From Clarkia xantiana subsp. parviflora (Eukaryota > Streptophyta > Magnoliopsida > Myrtales > Onagraceae): DNA of 64,000 bases. The stretch lies in assembly GCA_036873135.1 (NCBI GenBank), contig JAPTYO010000018.1, positions 1,798,001 through 1,862,000 of the forward strand, read 5' to 3'. This document shows positions 1 to 10,586 of the stretch, piece by piece. The notes below the pieces were generated by a model. That model was not told the origin of the DNA. It ran no database searches and saw only the letters and a list, made by a program, of their open reading frames with translations. The position numbers were made by a program, and so were the translations under genes. Numbering within the stretch: the stretch's first letter is position 1; each line of letters starts with the position of its first letter.

Positions 1-978
1 ACTATACGTGGATGACATACTCATTGCTGCGAACGACGTGATTTTTATGAATAAATCAAAGTCCTGGTTAGCATCAGCATTCGAGATGAAAGACATGGGA
101 GAGGCTACGTACATCTTAGGCATCAAAATTTCCCGAGATCGTGCCACCCGGAGATTATGTCTATCTCAGGAATCATATATCAACAAACTACTGAAAAGAT
201 TCAGAATGCTGGATGCTAAACCCGTGGATACGCCGGTTGTGTTCGAGTGCGCGCTATCGAAGCGTGGTGGCCCGAAAAACCAGTAGGAGCGTGAACAGAT
301 GAAGAATGCAGAGTATCTGAGTATGGTAGGGAGTCTAATGTATGCCATGCTCTGCACTCGGCCAGACATCTGTTACGCTGTGGGCCTAGTAGCAAGATTT
401 CAATTAGATCCTAGTTATCAACATCTAAAGGCCGTAAAACGAATTATCGGATATCTGAAAGGTACTGTTGACTACGTTCTGTGCTATGAGGGCGATCGGC
501 TTGAATTGACCGGTTATAGTGACGCCGACCACGGTGGCGATCCGGATGATCGTAAGTCCACCACATGAGGAGTTTTCCTCCTTGCTAATGCTGCCATATC
601 ATGGGTTAGCAAGAAACAATCTTGTGTCGTGCTTTCCCCTATGGAATCGGAATTCGTTGCCTCTCCAAAAACGCACAAGAAGCGGTCTGGCTGAAAAGAC
701 TTCTTACTGCATTAATTGGCACCGACAAGAAGAGTAAACCTGTGAAGGTGTACTCCGACAGTCAGGCGGCCATTGCAGCAGTTAAGAATCTAAAGTACCA
801 TAGTATGACAAAGCACATAGATGTGAAATACAATTATGCTAAATTTGTTCTGGAAGACAACATAATCACTTTAGAATACTTGCCTACAGACAATATGGTC
901 GCAGACCCTTTAACTAAGCCGTTACGTAGGGAGATTTTTGAAAAGCACGTAAAACTGCTTGGATTACGTAAGACTTAA
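1..978 (+). pseudogene. Ty1/copia pol fragment: reverse transcriptase end and RNase H
   Basis: The window opens inside a copia polymerase. The first complete codons read YVDDI, the catalytic Asp-Asp motif of reverse transcriptase, followed by the usual copia stretch ending in the RNase H signatures SDADHGGDPDD, DSQAAI and ADPLTKPL. The frame is broken by TAG at 284-286, TGA at 566-568 and a frameshift near 665-680, after which reading resumes in another frame to the stop at 976-978. It is therefore a dead copy. Gag, protease, integrase and the start of reverse transcriptase lie upstream of the window. Family assignment rests on well-known motifs and is secure; the product is not functional. 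Confidence 0.93.
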
Positions 979-2096
979 ACTGTGTGGTTTGTAAAAGTGA
1001 TAACATTTTGACATTTGAAATTATGTTTCAATTTGAATAAAGGAATTGCAATTTGATTTTATGATTTATCGACGTCATAATGATTAACAACATCGGATTT
1101 TACAGCCTATAAACTAAGTCGTAGGAAGAAGTAAAATTCTTCCACCAAAATTATGTCGAATGTGAACCTTGCCTAGTCACACAGGCACGGTCATCTTGTA
1201 AGGAGAGAGGGACCTCTACCATAACAAGATTGGCTAAGAATCAGGGGGATAAACCTGATTAAGAAAAACGATAACATTGTCACGCTTAACAGCATGACTT
1301 AATCTTCGTTTTGTAAATCGCCGAGTTGGACTTTGTCCATCACTATATATCACATTCAAGGCCAGGTGAGAGATTCTGCGATAGCATTATTGACATATCC
1401 CATCCCTGGCTTTACCAGATGTGCTATCGACGCGTGCTTCATATTGCGCGTGCCATATACGACAACGGTGTCATGCTCGGTTTTGCTAGCTAGAATTCTT
1501 ATGATTCAAAGGGCTTATACTTCTTCACCTTGAGCGTGTGATTGATCCCGGATGCCTTATGAAGAGGCATCAAAAGTATCCTCACGGACTCAGAACTTAT
1601 ACCTAAGGTCTGGCTCAATGCTCGCTTCCCGGCGTACGAGTGTAGTGCCAAAGAAAACAGCCATGTGACCACGTCTTGGAAACCGGTTGAGTCAGACTAA
1701 GGGTATAAGCGATGGGAATGGTCAAGTTCACCTTTAATTCACCGAATCTCGTGTTCACTAGGTGGCCGCCAACCGGATATTAGTTGAAGGTTGTGAACAC
1801 TTGTACGGATGCCCTGGAGAAGTATTCCTTTGTGGAAAACTGGGCAATTGGAGAATTAACAGTTGACCGAGGACATAGTTTTATTTCAAACAGGTTTGGT
1901 TCATGAAAGGGAATCAACGTTATGCGGGCGCTACAATACTCCTAACAGATGAGTAGCACGTTGCCCGTCGTATTCGCCGGTTACACGGCAAGCCTCGTAT
2001 GAACTATTCGAAGACGAAGACTGCAGACTATGATGTTGATACCATTGCGTAATCGTATAGATTAACGAGCACCCTCCCATTCCGGCGAGTGGGAGC
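979..2096 (+). other. Non-coding region between copia pol and its 3' LTR
   Basis: About 1.1 kb with no convincing reading frame separates the pol stop from the LTR. A purine-rich run (GAGTGGGAGC) sits directly before the LTR start at 2097 and is the likely polypurine tract that primes plus-strand synthesis. Nothing else is recognised here. Confidence 0.7.
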
Positions 2097-2655
2097 TGTT
2101 AGCATATGGTGACGTGGCACCGTAATAGGAGCCCGTTAATTAAGGGAATTACCTAAGTTAATTAGGTAATTGTCAATCTGGGCTTATTGGGCCAAATCCA
2201 ATTAGTAATTGACAAGGGAGGCCCAAAATGGGCTCCCCCCTTTTACATGGTTCGGCCGAAACCCTAGTACCACATAAGGTGGAGTTGCCTTTTGGCAACT
2301 CCGCCTAATACTATATATAGGGGTGACTCCTAAGGGTTTAAACACACAATTAAGAACAACGATCTCCATTGAGAAAACTTGTCACCCTAGTCTAAATTTC
2401 GGCACCATCAACATCAAGTCCGAGGTTCCATCTCCGTTGAAGAATCGATCAGAGGTCTTGTTGTGGAGCTACATCGCGTGGGACTTCTTCTGGCAAAGAA
2501 ATTGCACGTGGTTCCGACCGGAGGATCAGAACTCCCTCCACATCGTTCTCGGGCAGGAAAGCTAAAACGTATGTGTACGAATTCTGTTGCGTATATTAGA
2601 TTTCTTGCTCGTACACGTTTAGCATTCCGTAGTATTACGTCCCCGTAATCCAACA
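2097..2655 (+). repeat. 3' LTR of the copia element
   Basis: The repeat starts TGTTAG directly after a purine-rich tract and ends CCAACA, giving the short TG...CA inverted ends of an LTR, 559 bases long. It holds a TATA box (2311-2320). The matching 5' LTR lies outside the window, so the ends are inferred from terminal dinucleotides and position. The five bases after it, ATAAG, would be the target duplication if ATAAG also flanks the missing 5' end. Confidence 0.78.
2277..2320 (+). promoter_or_regulatory. Hairpin plus TATA box in copia LTR
   Basis: A perfect 9-base-pair inverted repeat (GGAGTTGCC, loop TTTT, GGCAACTCC; 2281-2302) extends to 13 pairs with one G-T wobble over 2277-2306. It is followed 4 bases later by the TATA box CTATATATAG. 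Transcription would start roughly 30 bases downstream. The neighbouring opposite-strand LTR has the same arrangement with a different stem. Confidence 0.6.
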
Positions 2656-3060
2656 ATAAGCTCCACAGCTAAGCCTCTGATCAATTCTTGGCACAGGGAC
2701 AGATCTCTGGAGAGTTTGCTCGAAAGTAATTTGGCACAGCTTCGTGAGGTACTTGGTGCGGCCAAACATATAGTGTGGGGAGAAGGGTTTTTCTCTCTAA
2801 AACTATCTTGTGAGGGAATTATAATTAACCCTAAAATTTCCCCAACACCTCTTATTTATAGGAGGAGTAAAGTGGACAAAAGTCCACTTTACACCACCAC
2901 AAATATTCGGCCGGCCTATGTATTCGGGGAGGCCCAATTTTGGACCTCCCATGTAAATTGGGATTTGGGTCTAGCCCAATTACCCTAATGTGACATTTAT
3001 CCAAGTTCATTATGTAAACTATACATATTATGGGCTACCAATTATGGCGCCTATCACCAT
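2656..3060 (-). repeat. Truncated related copia LTR, opposite orientation
   Basis: Read on the minus strand, this has the layout of a copia LTR: U3 with GGCCCAATTT-like and CGGCCGAA-like blocks, a hairpin, TATAAATAA, then a transcribed part. Its end (GATCAGAGGCTTAGCTGTGG) parallels 2448-2467 of the adjacent LTR (GATCAGAGGTCTTGTTGTGG). The similarity stops exactly where the + strand LTR begins, so the copia element inserted into this older relative. The outer limit near 3060 is approximate. Confidence 0.6.
2852..2892 (-). promoter_or_regulatory. Hairpin plus TATA box in the inverted copia LTR
   Basis: A perfect 11-base-pair inverted repeat (stems 2867-2877 and 2882-2892, four-base loop) lies just upstream, on the minus strand, of a TATAAATAA box at 2852-2860. 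Geometry and the T4 loop match the hairpin of the other copia LTR, although the stem sequence is unrelated. Confidence 0.55.
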
Positions 3061-3619
3061 ATGCTTACATTTATGTAAAAATATTAATTAATAATCCAAA
3101 AAAAAAATAAAGAAATTTTTTTTTACTTATGCTTCATTTTTGTTCACTATATTAATATTATAATAATATTTGGATTTTAATTTGAATAAATACTAATATA
3201 TATATTAATAGTAAATATAAAATAAAATTCTACATATTATCATGTGCCATAATCATTTTAAATATGTAGGCACCTTAAAATTGTTACAATGCTATACGTT
3301 CAATATTGAAAGTGGGTAATTCTTTAGTAAATTACATAACATTATTAATTAATTATCTACTAAAAAATAAAATAATTCTTCATTTTGGTTCTATTCTATT
3401 AATTAATATTTTGATTTATATATATATATATATATTAGTGAATACAAAAACAAAATTTATATGTAATAAGAATTCATCAGGAGCTTTAGATTTAAAAGAA
3501 AACTTCACATTCACTTTAAAAAGATCGTTACATTTATAAGATAAGTAAAATTAAACATACCATACTGACAAAGTAACAATATAAAAATACAAGCTTTGCA
3601 ACCCTATAAAATTAGTCTA
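3061..3619. other. AT-rich spacer without a gene
   Basis: Very AT-rich sequence with poly-A/T runs and a short TA run near 3417-3436. No coding region with known motifs is present. It is the left flank of element A and continues at 14754 on the other side of the insertion. Confidence 0.8.
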
Positions 3620-3624
3620 TAAAT
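3620..3624. repeat. Target site duplication of element A, left copy (TAAAT)
   Basis: TAAAT immediately precedes the LTR start TGATGG and is repeated exactly at 14749-14753 after the 3' LTR. A five-base duplication is what LTR-retrotransposon integrase produces, and it proves both LTRs belong to one insertion. Confidence 0.92.
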
Positions 3625-3765
3625 TGATGGGTTTCGATATAGCCGTTAGGCCCATTAACGGCGACTAAACGGCGAAGTAGGCCCACTGGGCCTCAAAGGA
3701 GGCTTAGAAGACCAATACGAGGGGACCCGACCAGGTTGGTCCCGATATATGAGCTGAACGCTCCC

Positions 3766-3890
3766 GATCATATGCCTTTAAGTAGGCCCCGATGATATGC
3801 CTTTAAGTAGGCCCAGATGATATGCCTTTAAGTAGGCCCCGATGATATGCCTTTAAGTAGGCCCCGATGATATGCCTTTAAGTAGGCCCC
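3766..3890 (+). repeat. Five 25-base tandem repeats in the 5' LTR of A
   Basis: The unit GATGATATGCCTTTAAGTAG + GCCCC occurs five times; the first unit has GATCAT and the second ends CCCA. The 3' LTR carries six units (14150-14299). Confidence 0.95.
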
Positions 3891-4117
3891 GATATTGAAT
3901 CCCTGAGAATCGTGGCCCTGTCCCGATTACGAGGGGCCCCGAGCGGTGACCAAAGGAGATAACTCTGGTGTCCCCGACATCCGTCGGAACTTGCCACCAG
4001 AGAACGAGGCCGAGAAACACGCCCACTATCAACATAGTGGGGAAGTGTCCTGAAAAGACGGAACGTGGGCTACCGGCCGAGATAAACGGAACGGGGCATT
4101 TATCTCAACAGGTAACT

Positions 4118-4156
4118 GAGGTGACCCCTCCCCTATATAAAGGAAGGAGTTACCTC
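4118..4156 (+). promoter_or_regulatory. Core promoter of element A inside an inverted repeat
   Basis: TATATAAAGG begins at 4134 and is flanked by imperfect inverted arms, GAGGTGACCCCTCCCC on the left and GGAAGGAGTTACCTC on the right. This is the expected pol II start region of the genomic RNA. B and C have the same arrangement. Confidence 0.65.
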
Positions 4157-4339
4157 AGGATTGATACGTTCATACACTTACATACTGATACTTGCTTGCC
4201 TGCATCGAGATACTCATTTAAGCATCAGAGAGGGATTCTGGGTCACCGCCCGGTCTATCCCCTTCTTGCAGGATTACTTGGAGCGAAGGAGTTCGGACTT
4301 CCGTCAAGAACGTACCAGAGTTCCAACCGTGACCAACAT

Positions 4340-4358
4340 TGGCGCCGTCTGTGGGAAC
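4340..4358 (+). other. Primer-binding site of element A
   Basis: TGGCGCCGTCTGTGGGAAC starts one base after the LTR end. The identical site occurs at the same spacing in B, and nearly so in C. It is the tRNA primer site for minus-strand synthesis; which tRNA cannot be settled without a tRNA set. Confidence 0.85.
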
Positions 4359-4375
4359 GTAACAAAAAAGCAAAA

Positions 4376-6768
4376 ATGGCTTCTACCCGATCGATGGCTG
4401 GCAAGCAAAAGAAGAGACAAGGACAATCCGGCGGTTCCCGCCACCCTGCTGGAACTCTGAATTTAGGGCCGCCGGAGCGCATTGTTGATCGGAATGATCC
4501 TCCCCCTGCTGTTTCACAAACAGTGTTTCACAAACAGGGGGGTATCATGATGATTGCGAAGATTCCATTCGAAACTCGTCGGAGAGCCGGGAAGAGGTCC
4601 CAAGGAGGGACCAGGATGCTCCTACAAAGGTGGACCTGACGATGGCTATGCTGGATGCCATGCCGATATTCCTGGAGACTATGGAAGCTCTCCTGGACCG
4701 AAGGGAGGCTGCCAAGAAGAAGGAGGAGGAGTTGCCTCCGCCCCCGCCGAGAGAGAATCGGGACGGGCAGGAGGCCCCACCCGAGCACCAGGACAAGGGC
4801 AAGGAGCCTGCCCTATCGGAGCAGTTTGTGGTCGATGGGCCTGGACCGGTGCAGCACGGGACCATCCCTCTCAATGGCCCTATCACCCCCGACCAAGTGG
4901 TGAAGATCGTGAACATCTGTATGGGGGACCAGAAGAAGATGATGTCGGAGCTGAGGGATCGATCCACTCATCCCTTTGTTCCCCGATTGGTGAACACCAC
5001 TGCCCCGCCGGGGCTGGGTATCCCGACAATCAAGGAGTATGATGGCGAGGGAGATCCAGTTCGTCATGTCTAGAAGCATGTAATGGCTTGTCTAGGCAGA
5101 GCCCCGAATGACGATATAGTGTGCATTTTGTTCCCAGGCACATTTGGTGAGAGGGCCCTGACGTGGTTCTTCAGCCTTCCCCCAGTATGCATCTCTAGCT
5201 GGACCCAGATGCATGATCGCTTCATCCAGCAGTACCAGGGTCGTCGACGTCTCCTGAAAAGCGCGAGGTCCCTGGCTGAAGTGGTACAGAGGCCCGACGA
5301 GTCGCTGGCGCATTACTATCAAAGGTACACTGCCAGCGTGGCCGAGATTGACGAGGAGATGTCGGAGGGAGAGACCAACCGCACCTTCATTCGGAACCTA
5401 ACCGCACCGTATGGTTCCGGCCTGATGCACAGCGTGGCTGAGAAGGCTGTGTGGAACATGGAGGCGCTGCAGAAGAGGGTGAAGCAGCAAGTCGACGTCC
5501 AGGAGTCGAAGATAGCTGCCGGAGACCTCGATCCTCCAAAATCGAATAAGGGGAAGCAGTCGTTCAAGCCCTCGGACGATCGCAGGAGAAAGGATAAACC
5601 CGAGAATAGTCGGGGTCGAGGCCGTCCCGATCGAAGGGAAGACAAGCGTCCCTCGAGGTCGGACAAACGGGAGGACCGTTACACTCCTCTCATTTGCTCC
5701 ATGGGTGCTGTGTTGGCGGTGATGGACCGACAGGGTATCACTAGGTACCCCCCGAAAAAAGATGGAGAGTTCATGGGAGCCCGCACTGATCGTTATTGTC
5801 GCTTTCATCGTGCCAACGGTCACGACACTAACCATTGTCGGGAGTTGAAGAAGGAGATTGAGAAGATGATCCAGAAGGGAAAGCTCATGGAATTTGTGAC
5901 TGGGCAACGGAGCCGATCCCGTTCCCGGTCCCGATCGCGGTCCCGTTCCCGATCCCGCGGTCGATCCCCGAAGAAAGATAAGCCTGAGTCTTCCAATGCC
6001 CGCAAGGAGAAGCGGGGGACAATTAATGTGATTCATGGGGGTCTTGCTGCGGGAGGAGATACCACGGCGTCTCGGGAGGTCTATGCTTCTCGAATTCCCA
6101 TTGCTGTGGTGCTTGGCAAGAGGGCCCGAAATTGGACTCCGAAAGAAGAAATGGTGATTCCCTTTTTAGCAGAGGACCTGATAGGTGTGGAGACCCCGCA
6201 CGGTGTGTGGACCCTGAATGTGGATGGGTACGAGATGAAGCGAATCTTGATAGATGGAGGGAGCTCCTCCGACATTTTGTTCATGGATGCGCTGCAGGCC
6301 ATGGGGAAAACCAAGAAGGACTTGAAGCCTGCGGACTTCCCGATGGTCGGATTTTCTGGGTCAACCTCTTACCCGGTGGGGATGATTACCTTACTGGTTG
6401 AATTCAGTAGCGGTTGGAAGTCAGAGAAGAGGAACGTGGAATTCGTGGTGGTCGAGTCCGCGGGGACTTACAATGCAATTATCGGGAGGACCACCATCAA
6501 CCCGCTGGGGGCAATTGCCTCAACTGTCCATCAGAAGATGAAGTTCCTGACCGACCACGGAGTCGGGGAGGTCCAAGGTGATCAGGTGGCCTCCAGGAAG
6601 TGCTATGTCAATGCCACTCGAAGGAGAAATCGGGAGGCTATGACTGTTTTCCAGACTGACGCTGATCCCCGAGAGGAGTTTGGGCATCCCGCCCTGATGG
6701 AGGATTTGAAGGAGGTCGAGATTGATGGACCTCAGAGGAAGGTGAAAATCGGGTCCGCTCTGACTTAG
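4376..6768 (+). pseudogene. Element A gag and protease, disrupted
   Basis: Reading starts at ATG 4376 (MASTRSMAGKQKK). A 14-base tandem duplication (4511-4524 and 4525-4538) shifts the frame; the gag then continues in the new frame from about 4540. TAG at 5071-5073 interrupts a codon that is Gln in B. The part from 5083 holds the gag core (TWFFSLPP, YYQRYTASVAEIDEE), a zinc-knuckle variant C-X2-H-X4-H-X4-C near 5796-5840, an Arg-Ser tract near 5913-5970, the motif GTINVIHGG, and the aspartic protease signature ILIDGGSSSDIL near 6243. TAG at 6766-6768 closes it where B reads straight into reverse transcriptase. The gene is dead. Confidence 0.9.
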
Positions 6769-9700
6769 GAGACGGCCCGAGAATTGATTGATCTGTTGAA
6801 GGAGTTCAAGGAGCTGTTCGCCTGGTCCCCGAGTGACATGCCAGGAATCATCCCAATGTGATTACTCACGAGCTGAAGATTGATCCCGCGATCAAGCCGA
6901 TTACACAGAGAAGGCGCCCGATGGGTGCCGACAAGAAGATCGCGATCCAGCAAGAGGTGGGCAGGTTGCTCGATGCTGGATTCATTAAGGAGCTCCGATT
7001 CCAGACCTGGGTCGCCAACCCAGTCCTGGTGTAGAAGAGCAATGGCAAGTGGCGGATGTGTGTCGATTTCCGCGACCTGAACAAAGCATGCCCGAAGGAT
7101 TGCTATCCGCTCCCGAGGATTGACCAGCTGGTGGATGCTACATCGGGACATGAGTTGCTGAGCTTTATGGATGCCTACTCTGGCTACAATCAGATCAAGA
7201 TGTCCAAGGAGGATGCCCCCCACACCGCCTTTTATGCTGATAGTGACATCTATCACTATGATGTCATGCCCTTTGGACTGATCAATGCAGGTGTAACTTA
7301 TCAGAGGATGGTAAACAAGCTGTTCGGGGATATGCTGGGGAAAACGATGGAGGCCTATGTGGACGACATGCTGGTGAAGTCCCGACAGGCCGAGGATCAT
7401 GTTCACAACTTGGCCACGGCGTTTGAGCGGATGAGGCTCCATCAAGTTCGCTTGAACCAGACCAAGTGTGCCTTCGGAGTGCACTCAGGGAAGTTTCTGG
7501 GCTTCATGGTGAGCCAGAGGGGAATCGAGGTGAACCTTGAGAAGCTAAAGGCAATCGAGGAGATGAAGTCCCCGACGAACCATCGGGAGGTGCAGGTGCT
7601 GAATGGCCGATTGGCCGCGATGAATCGCTTCCTGTCCAAGGCAAGTGATCGATCCATGCCGTTCTTTGAAGTGCTGAGGGCCAACAAGAAGTTTGAATGG
7701 ACTGCCAAGTGGGAAGAGGCGTTACAGGCACTCAAGCAGCACCTCCGCACCCTCCCGCCATTGGCGAAGCCCATCCCAGACGAGCCACTCTATCTGTATT
7801 TGGCTGTTTCTGAATTTGCTGCAAGCTCTGTCTTAGTGAAAATTGTAGAGGGTAGCCAAGTCCCCGTCTATTATGTAAGCAAGGCACTCGCCAAGTCTGA
7901 AATGAATTATCTCGCCGTTGAGAAGTATCTTTATGCGTTGATTGTTACCGCTCGGAAGCTGTGGCCTTACTTCCACGCACATGAAATTACTGTTTTGACG
8001 AATCAGCCCTTGAAACATTTTTTGAACCGACCTGATGCGTCGGGGAGATCAGTCGAGCTTAGTGAGTTCCGCATTCACTTTGCTCCGAGAACGGCTATTA
8101 AGGGCCAGGCGTTGGCGGATTTCATAGCAGAGTCTACAGCCCCCGATCTAGAAGAAGCGGGCCCTGTAGAGGGGGCAACTATGGAAGTCCCGATAACAGA
8201 GCAGTCAGAACAGCCCGACGCCGAAAATACTTGGGAGATGTATACCGATGGCTCCTCAAATTCAGAAGGATCGGGAGCAGGTTTCGTACTGATACCACCA
8301 GATGGAGGCGAGCCCCTCCGATACGCCTTGGCCTTGACATTTAAGGCCACCAACAATGAAGCTGAATATGAGGCTCTCATCACTGGCCTCAAGATTTCTA
8401 AAGGAACGGGAGTTGGTCAGTTAAAGGTGAAGTGTGATGTTAGCCTGATTGTGAACCAAGTCCAGGGGCGATACGAAGCAAAGAGCCCGATGATTAAAAA
8501 ATACCTTCGGGAGTTGCAAACCCTGAATGAGAGTTTCGATATTGAGGCGATCCCAAGGGAGGATAATGTGGAAGCAGATGCCTTAAGCAAGTTCGCCTTG
8601 GGGGCACCCCTTGATGAAAGTCGGAAGGTGCATTTCTTGAAGAAGGTGATCCTGTCAACCGCCGATCAGTTGGAGGTATGTGCCATTGAGATCGGATCGG
8701 AGGATCCCACTTGGATTACCCCGATTGCCGCGTATCTGACAACGGGGGCAGTCCCCGATGATGAAGTAGCAGCCGGCAAAATACGCCGAATCGCGTCCAA
8801 TTATGTGATGGTGGACAATTAGCTGTACAAAAAGGGGTATTTAACTCCTTATCTGAAATGCGTGGCCGAGCCCGACACAGGTCGGAACCTTAGGGAGGTG
8901 CACGAAGGATATATGGCTTGTCATGAAAGGGCTCGATCCATCGTGAGGAAAGTGCTGAACCTGGGCTATTACTGGCCCTCGATGAACAAGGAGGCAACGA
9001 TGCTAGTCCGATTCTGTGACGCTTGCCAGAAGTACGCCCCGAATATCGTGGCTCCAGCTGCCGATTTGACGTCCATCAAGAGTGCTTGGCCCTTCGCGCA
9101 ATGGGGAATCGACTTGGTGGGACCCCTTCCAGTTGCAAAAGGTCAGTGTCGATATTTAATTGTGGCTGTTGATTATTTCTCGAAATGGATAGAAGCTAAG
9201 GCATTGGCCAAGACAACGGGGAACCATATCCTCAAATTCATCCAGACCCATATCATATCCTGATACGGGATCCCCAATGTGGTGATCAGTGATAATGGCC
9301 CTCCGTTTAACGGGGCCCAGTGGAAGGAGTACTTGGAGGAACTGAAAATTGAGCATCGGACTGCCTCTGTCCATCATGCTCAAACCAATGGACAAGTGGA
9401 GTCAGCCAACAAGATCGTGATGGACGGCCTAAAGAGGGTCCACGCCTTGAAGGGCAAATGGCTGGACGAGCTGGAAAATGTGCTTTGGGCTGTTAGAACA
9501 ACACCCAAACGATCGACCGGGGAGACTCCGTTTGGCCTTGTTTATGGTACGGAGGCAGTTGCTCCCGTCAAAATAGTTGTGGCATCCCATCGGACGAGGT
9601 ATTACGAACCTCTGTCGAATGATGAAATGAGACGTCTGGACTTGGACTTGGTCGAAGAGAAGAGGCGGAGTGCCGAGGAGGCCCAGGCTCGGATGCGCTT

Positions 9701-9941
9701 GGCAACAGCCCGATATTATAATCGACGAGTCAAGTCTCGACAGTTCTTTGTCGGGGAACTGGTCTGGCGTCGGAACGAATTTACCCTTTTGGACCGGATC
9801 AACAAGATGTCACCAAAATGGGAAGGGCCTTATAAGGTCGTGGGGATGCCAGCTCGAAACGCGTATAAGTTGGAAGACCTCGATGGCAATGTGTTGAAGC
9901 ATTCTTTTAGTGGCGAGCACTTGAAGAAATGTCATGCATGA
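6769..9941 (+). pseudogene. Element A pol: reverse transcriptase, RNase H (two), integrase, disrupted
   Basis: Continuation of the gag-pol frame. A one-base deletion near 6850 shifts it and TAG stands at 7032-7034. From 7056 it reads reverse transcriptase (VDFRDLNKACPKD, FGLINAG, catalytic YVDDM at ~7354), a degenerate first RNase H, and a second RNase H (YTDGSS, NNEAEYEAL). TAG at 8820-8822 follows. The integrase begins with a His-Cys zinc site, has its first core Asp in WGIDLVGPL, is broken by TGA at 9261-9263, then continues with SDNGPP and QVESANK to the stop at 9939-9941. At least four lesions make it non-functional; several fit C-to-T change in CAG or CGR codons. Confidence 0.9.
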
Positions 9942-10100
9942 TATTAAGTCGCCTTCAGTGGTGCATGTTTTTTATTAAGTCGCCTTCAGTGGTGCAAGTT
10001 GTTTATTAAGTCGCCTTCAGTGGTGCAAGTTGTTTATTAAGTCGCCTTCAGTGGTGCAAGTTGTTTATCGAAGTCGCCTTCAGTGGTACAAGTTGTTTAT
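9942..10100 (+). repeat. Five ~31-base tandem repeats after pol of A
   Basis: The unit begins ATTAAGTCGCCTTCAGTGGT and ends GCAAGTTGTTT. It directly follows the pol stop, at the position where B, C and D also carry repeats of unrelated sequence. Confidence 0.92.
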
Positions 10101-10189
10101 CGTTTTGAGTCAATATAAACAGGTTTTGAGCCATCAATGAATAAAGAGGTTGCTTCCGACCAGATTGTGCTTAGACTTATCATTCTAAG

Positions 10190-10500
10190 TATGCTTAAAT
10201 CGCCTTAAGTGGTGTAGCTAAATCGCCTTAAGTGGCATGGTTTCGCCTTAAATGGCATGGTTTCGCCTTAAGTGGCGTGGTTTCACCTTAAGTGGCGTGG
10301 TTTCGCCTTAAGCGGCGTGGTTTTGCCCTAAGTGGCACGATTAAATCGCCTTAAGTGGTGTGGATAAATTGCCTTAAGTGGCACGATTAAATCGCCTTAA
10401 GTGGTGTAGGTAAAATGTCTTAAGTGACGCGTCGGAATTAATCTAAGTGGTATGATCGAATTGCCTTAAGTGGCGTGGTTAATTCACCTTAAGTGGTGCA
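10190..10500 (+). repeat. ~20-base degenerate tandem repeats in A
   Basis: About fifteen diverged units around GCCTTAAGTGGCGTGGTTTC fill this stretch between the 31-base repeats and the antisense gene. The core CGCCTT(A/C)AGTGG is shared with the 31-base unit, so the two blocks probably have a common origin. Confidence 0.88.
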
Positions 10501-10586
10501 GCGATAATCGGAACCAAAAGAGATTGATATTATCTAAAAGGTTCACAACAAAAGAAGGAAATTACAAGGATTCGAAAATTAAGTGA

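Larger units (their letters stand above)
3625..4338 (+). repeat. 5' LTR of element A
   Basis: TGATGGGTTTCG...CCAACA, 714 bases, followed by one base and the primer-binding site. It holds five 25-base tandem repeats (3766-3890), a TATA box (4134-4140) inside an imperfect inverted repeat, and the motif TTAAGCATC shared with the LTRs of B, C and D. It is 26 bases shorter than the 3' LTR: one fewer 25-base repeat and one single-base indel. Confidence 0.92.

Noticed and set aside
1333..1533. Possible small gene after copia pol
   Set aside because: No start context, no motif, and it lies in the known non-coding 3' region of copia elements.
9942..10500. Repeat block of A considered as a CRISPR-like array
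   Set aside because: The repeats are head-to-tail without unique spacers and the DNA is eukaryotic.
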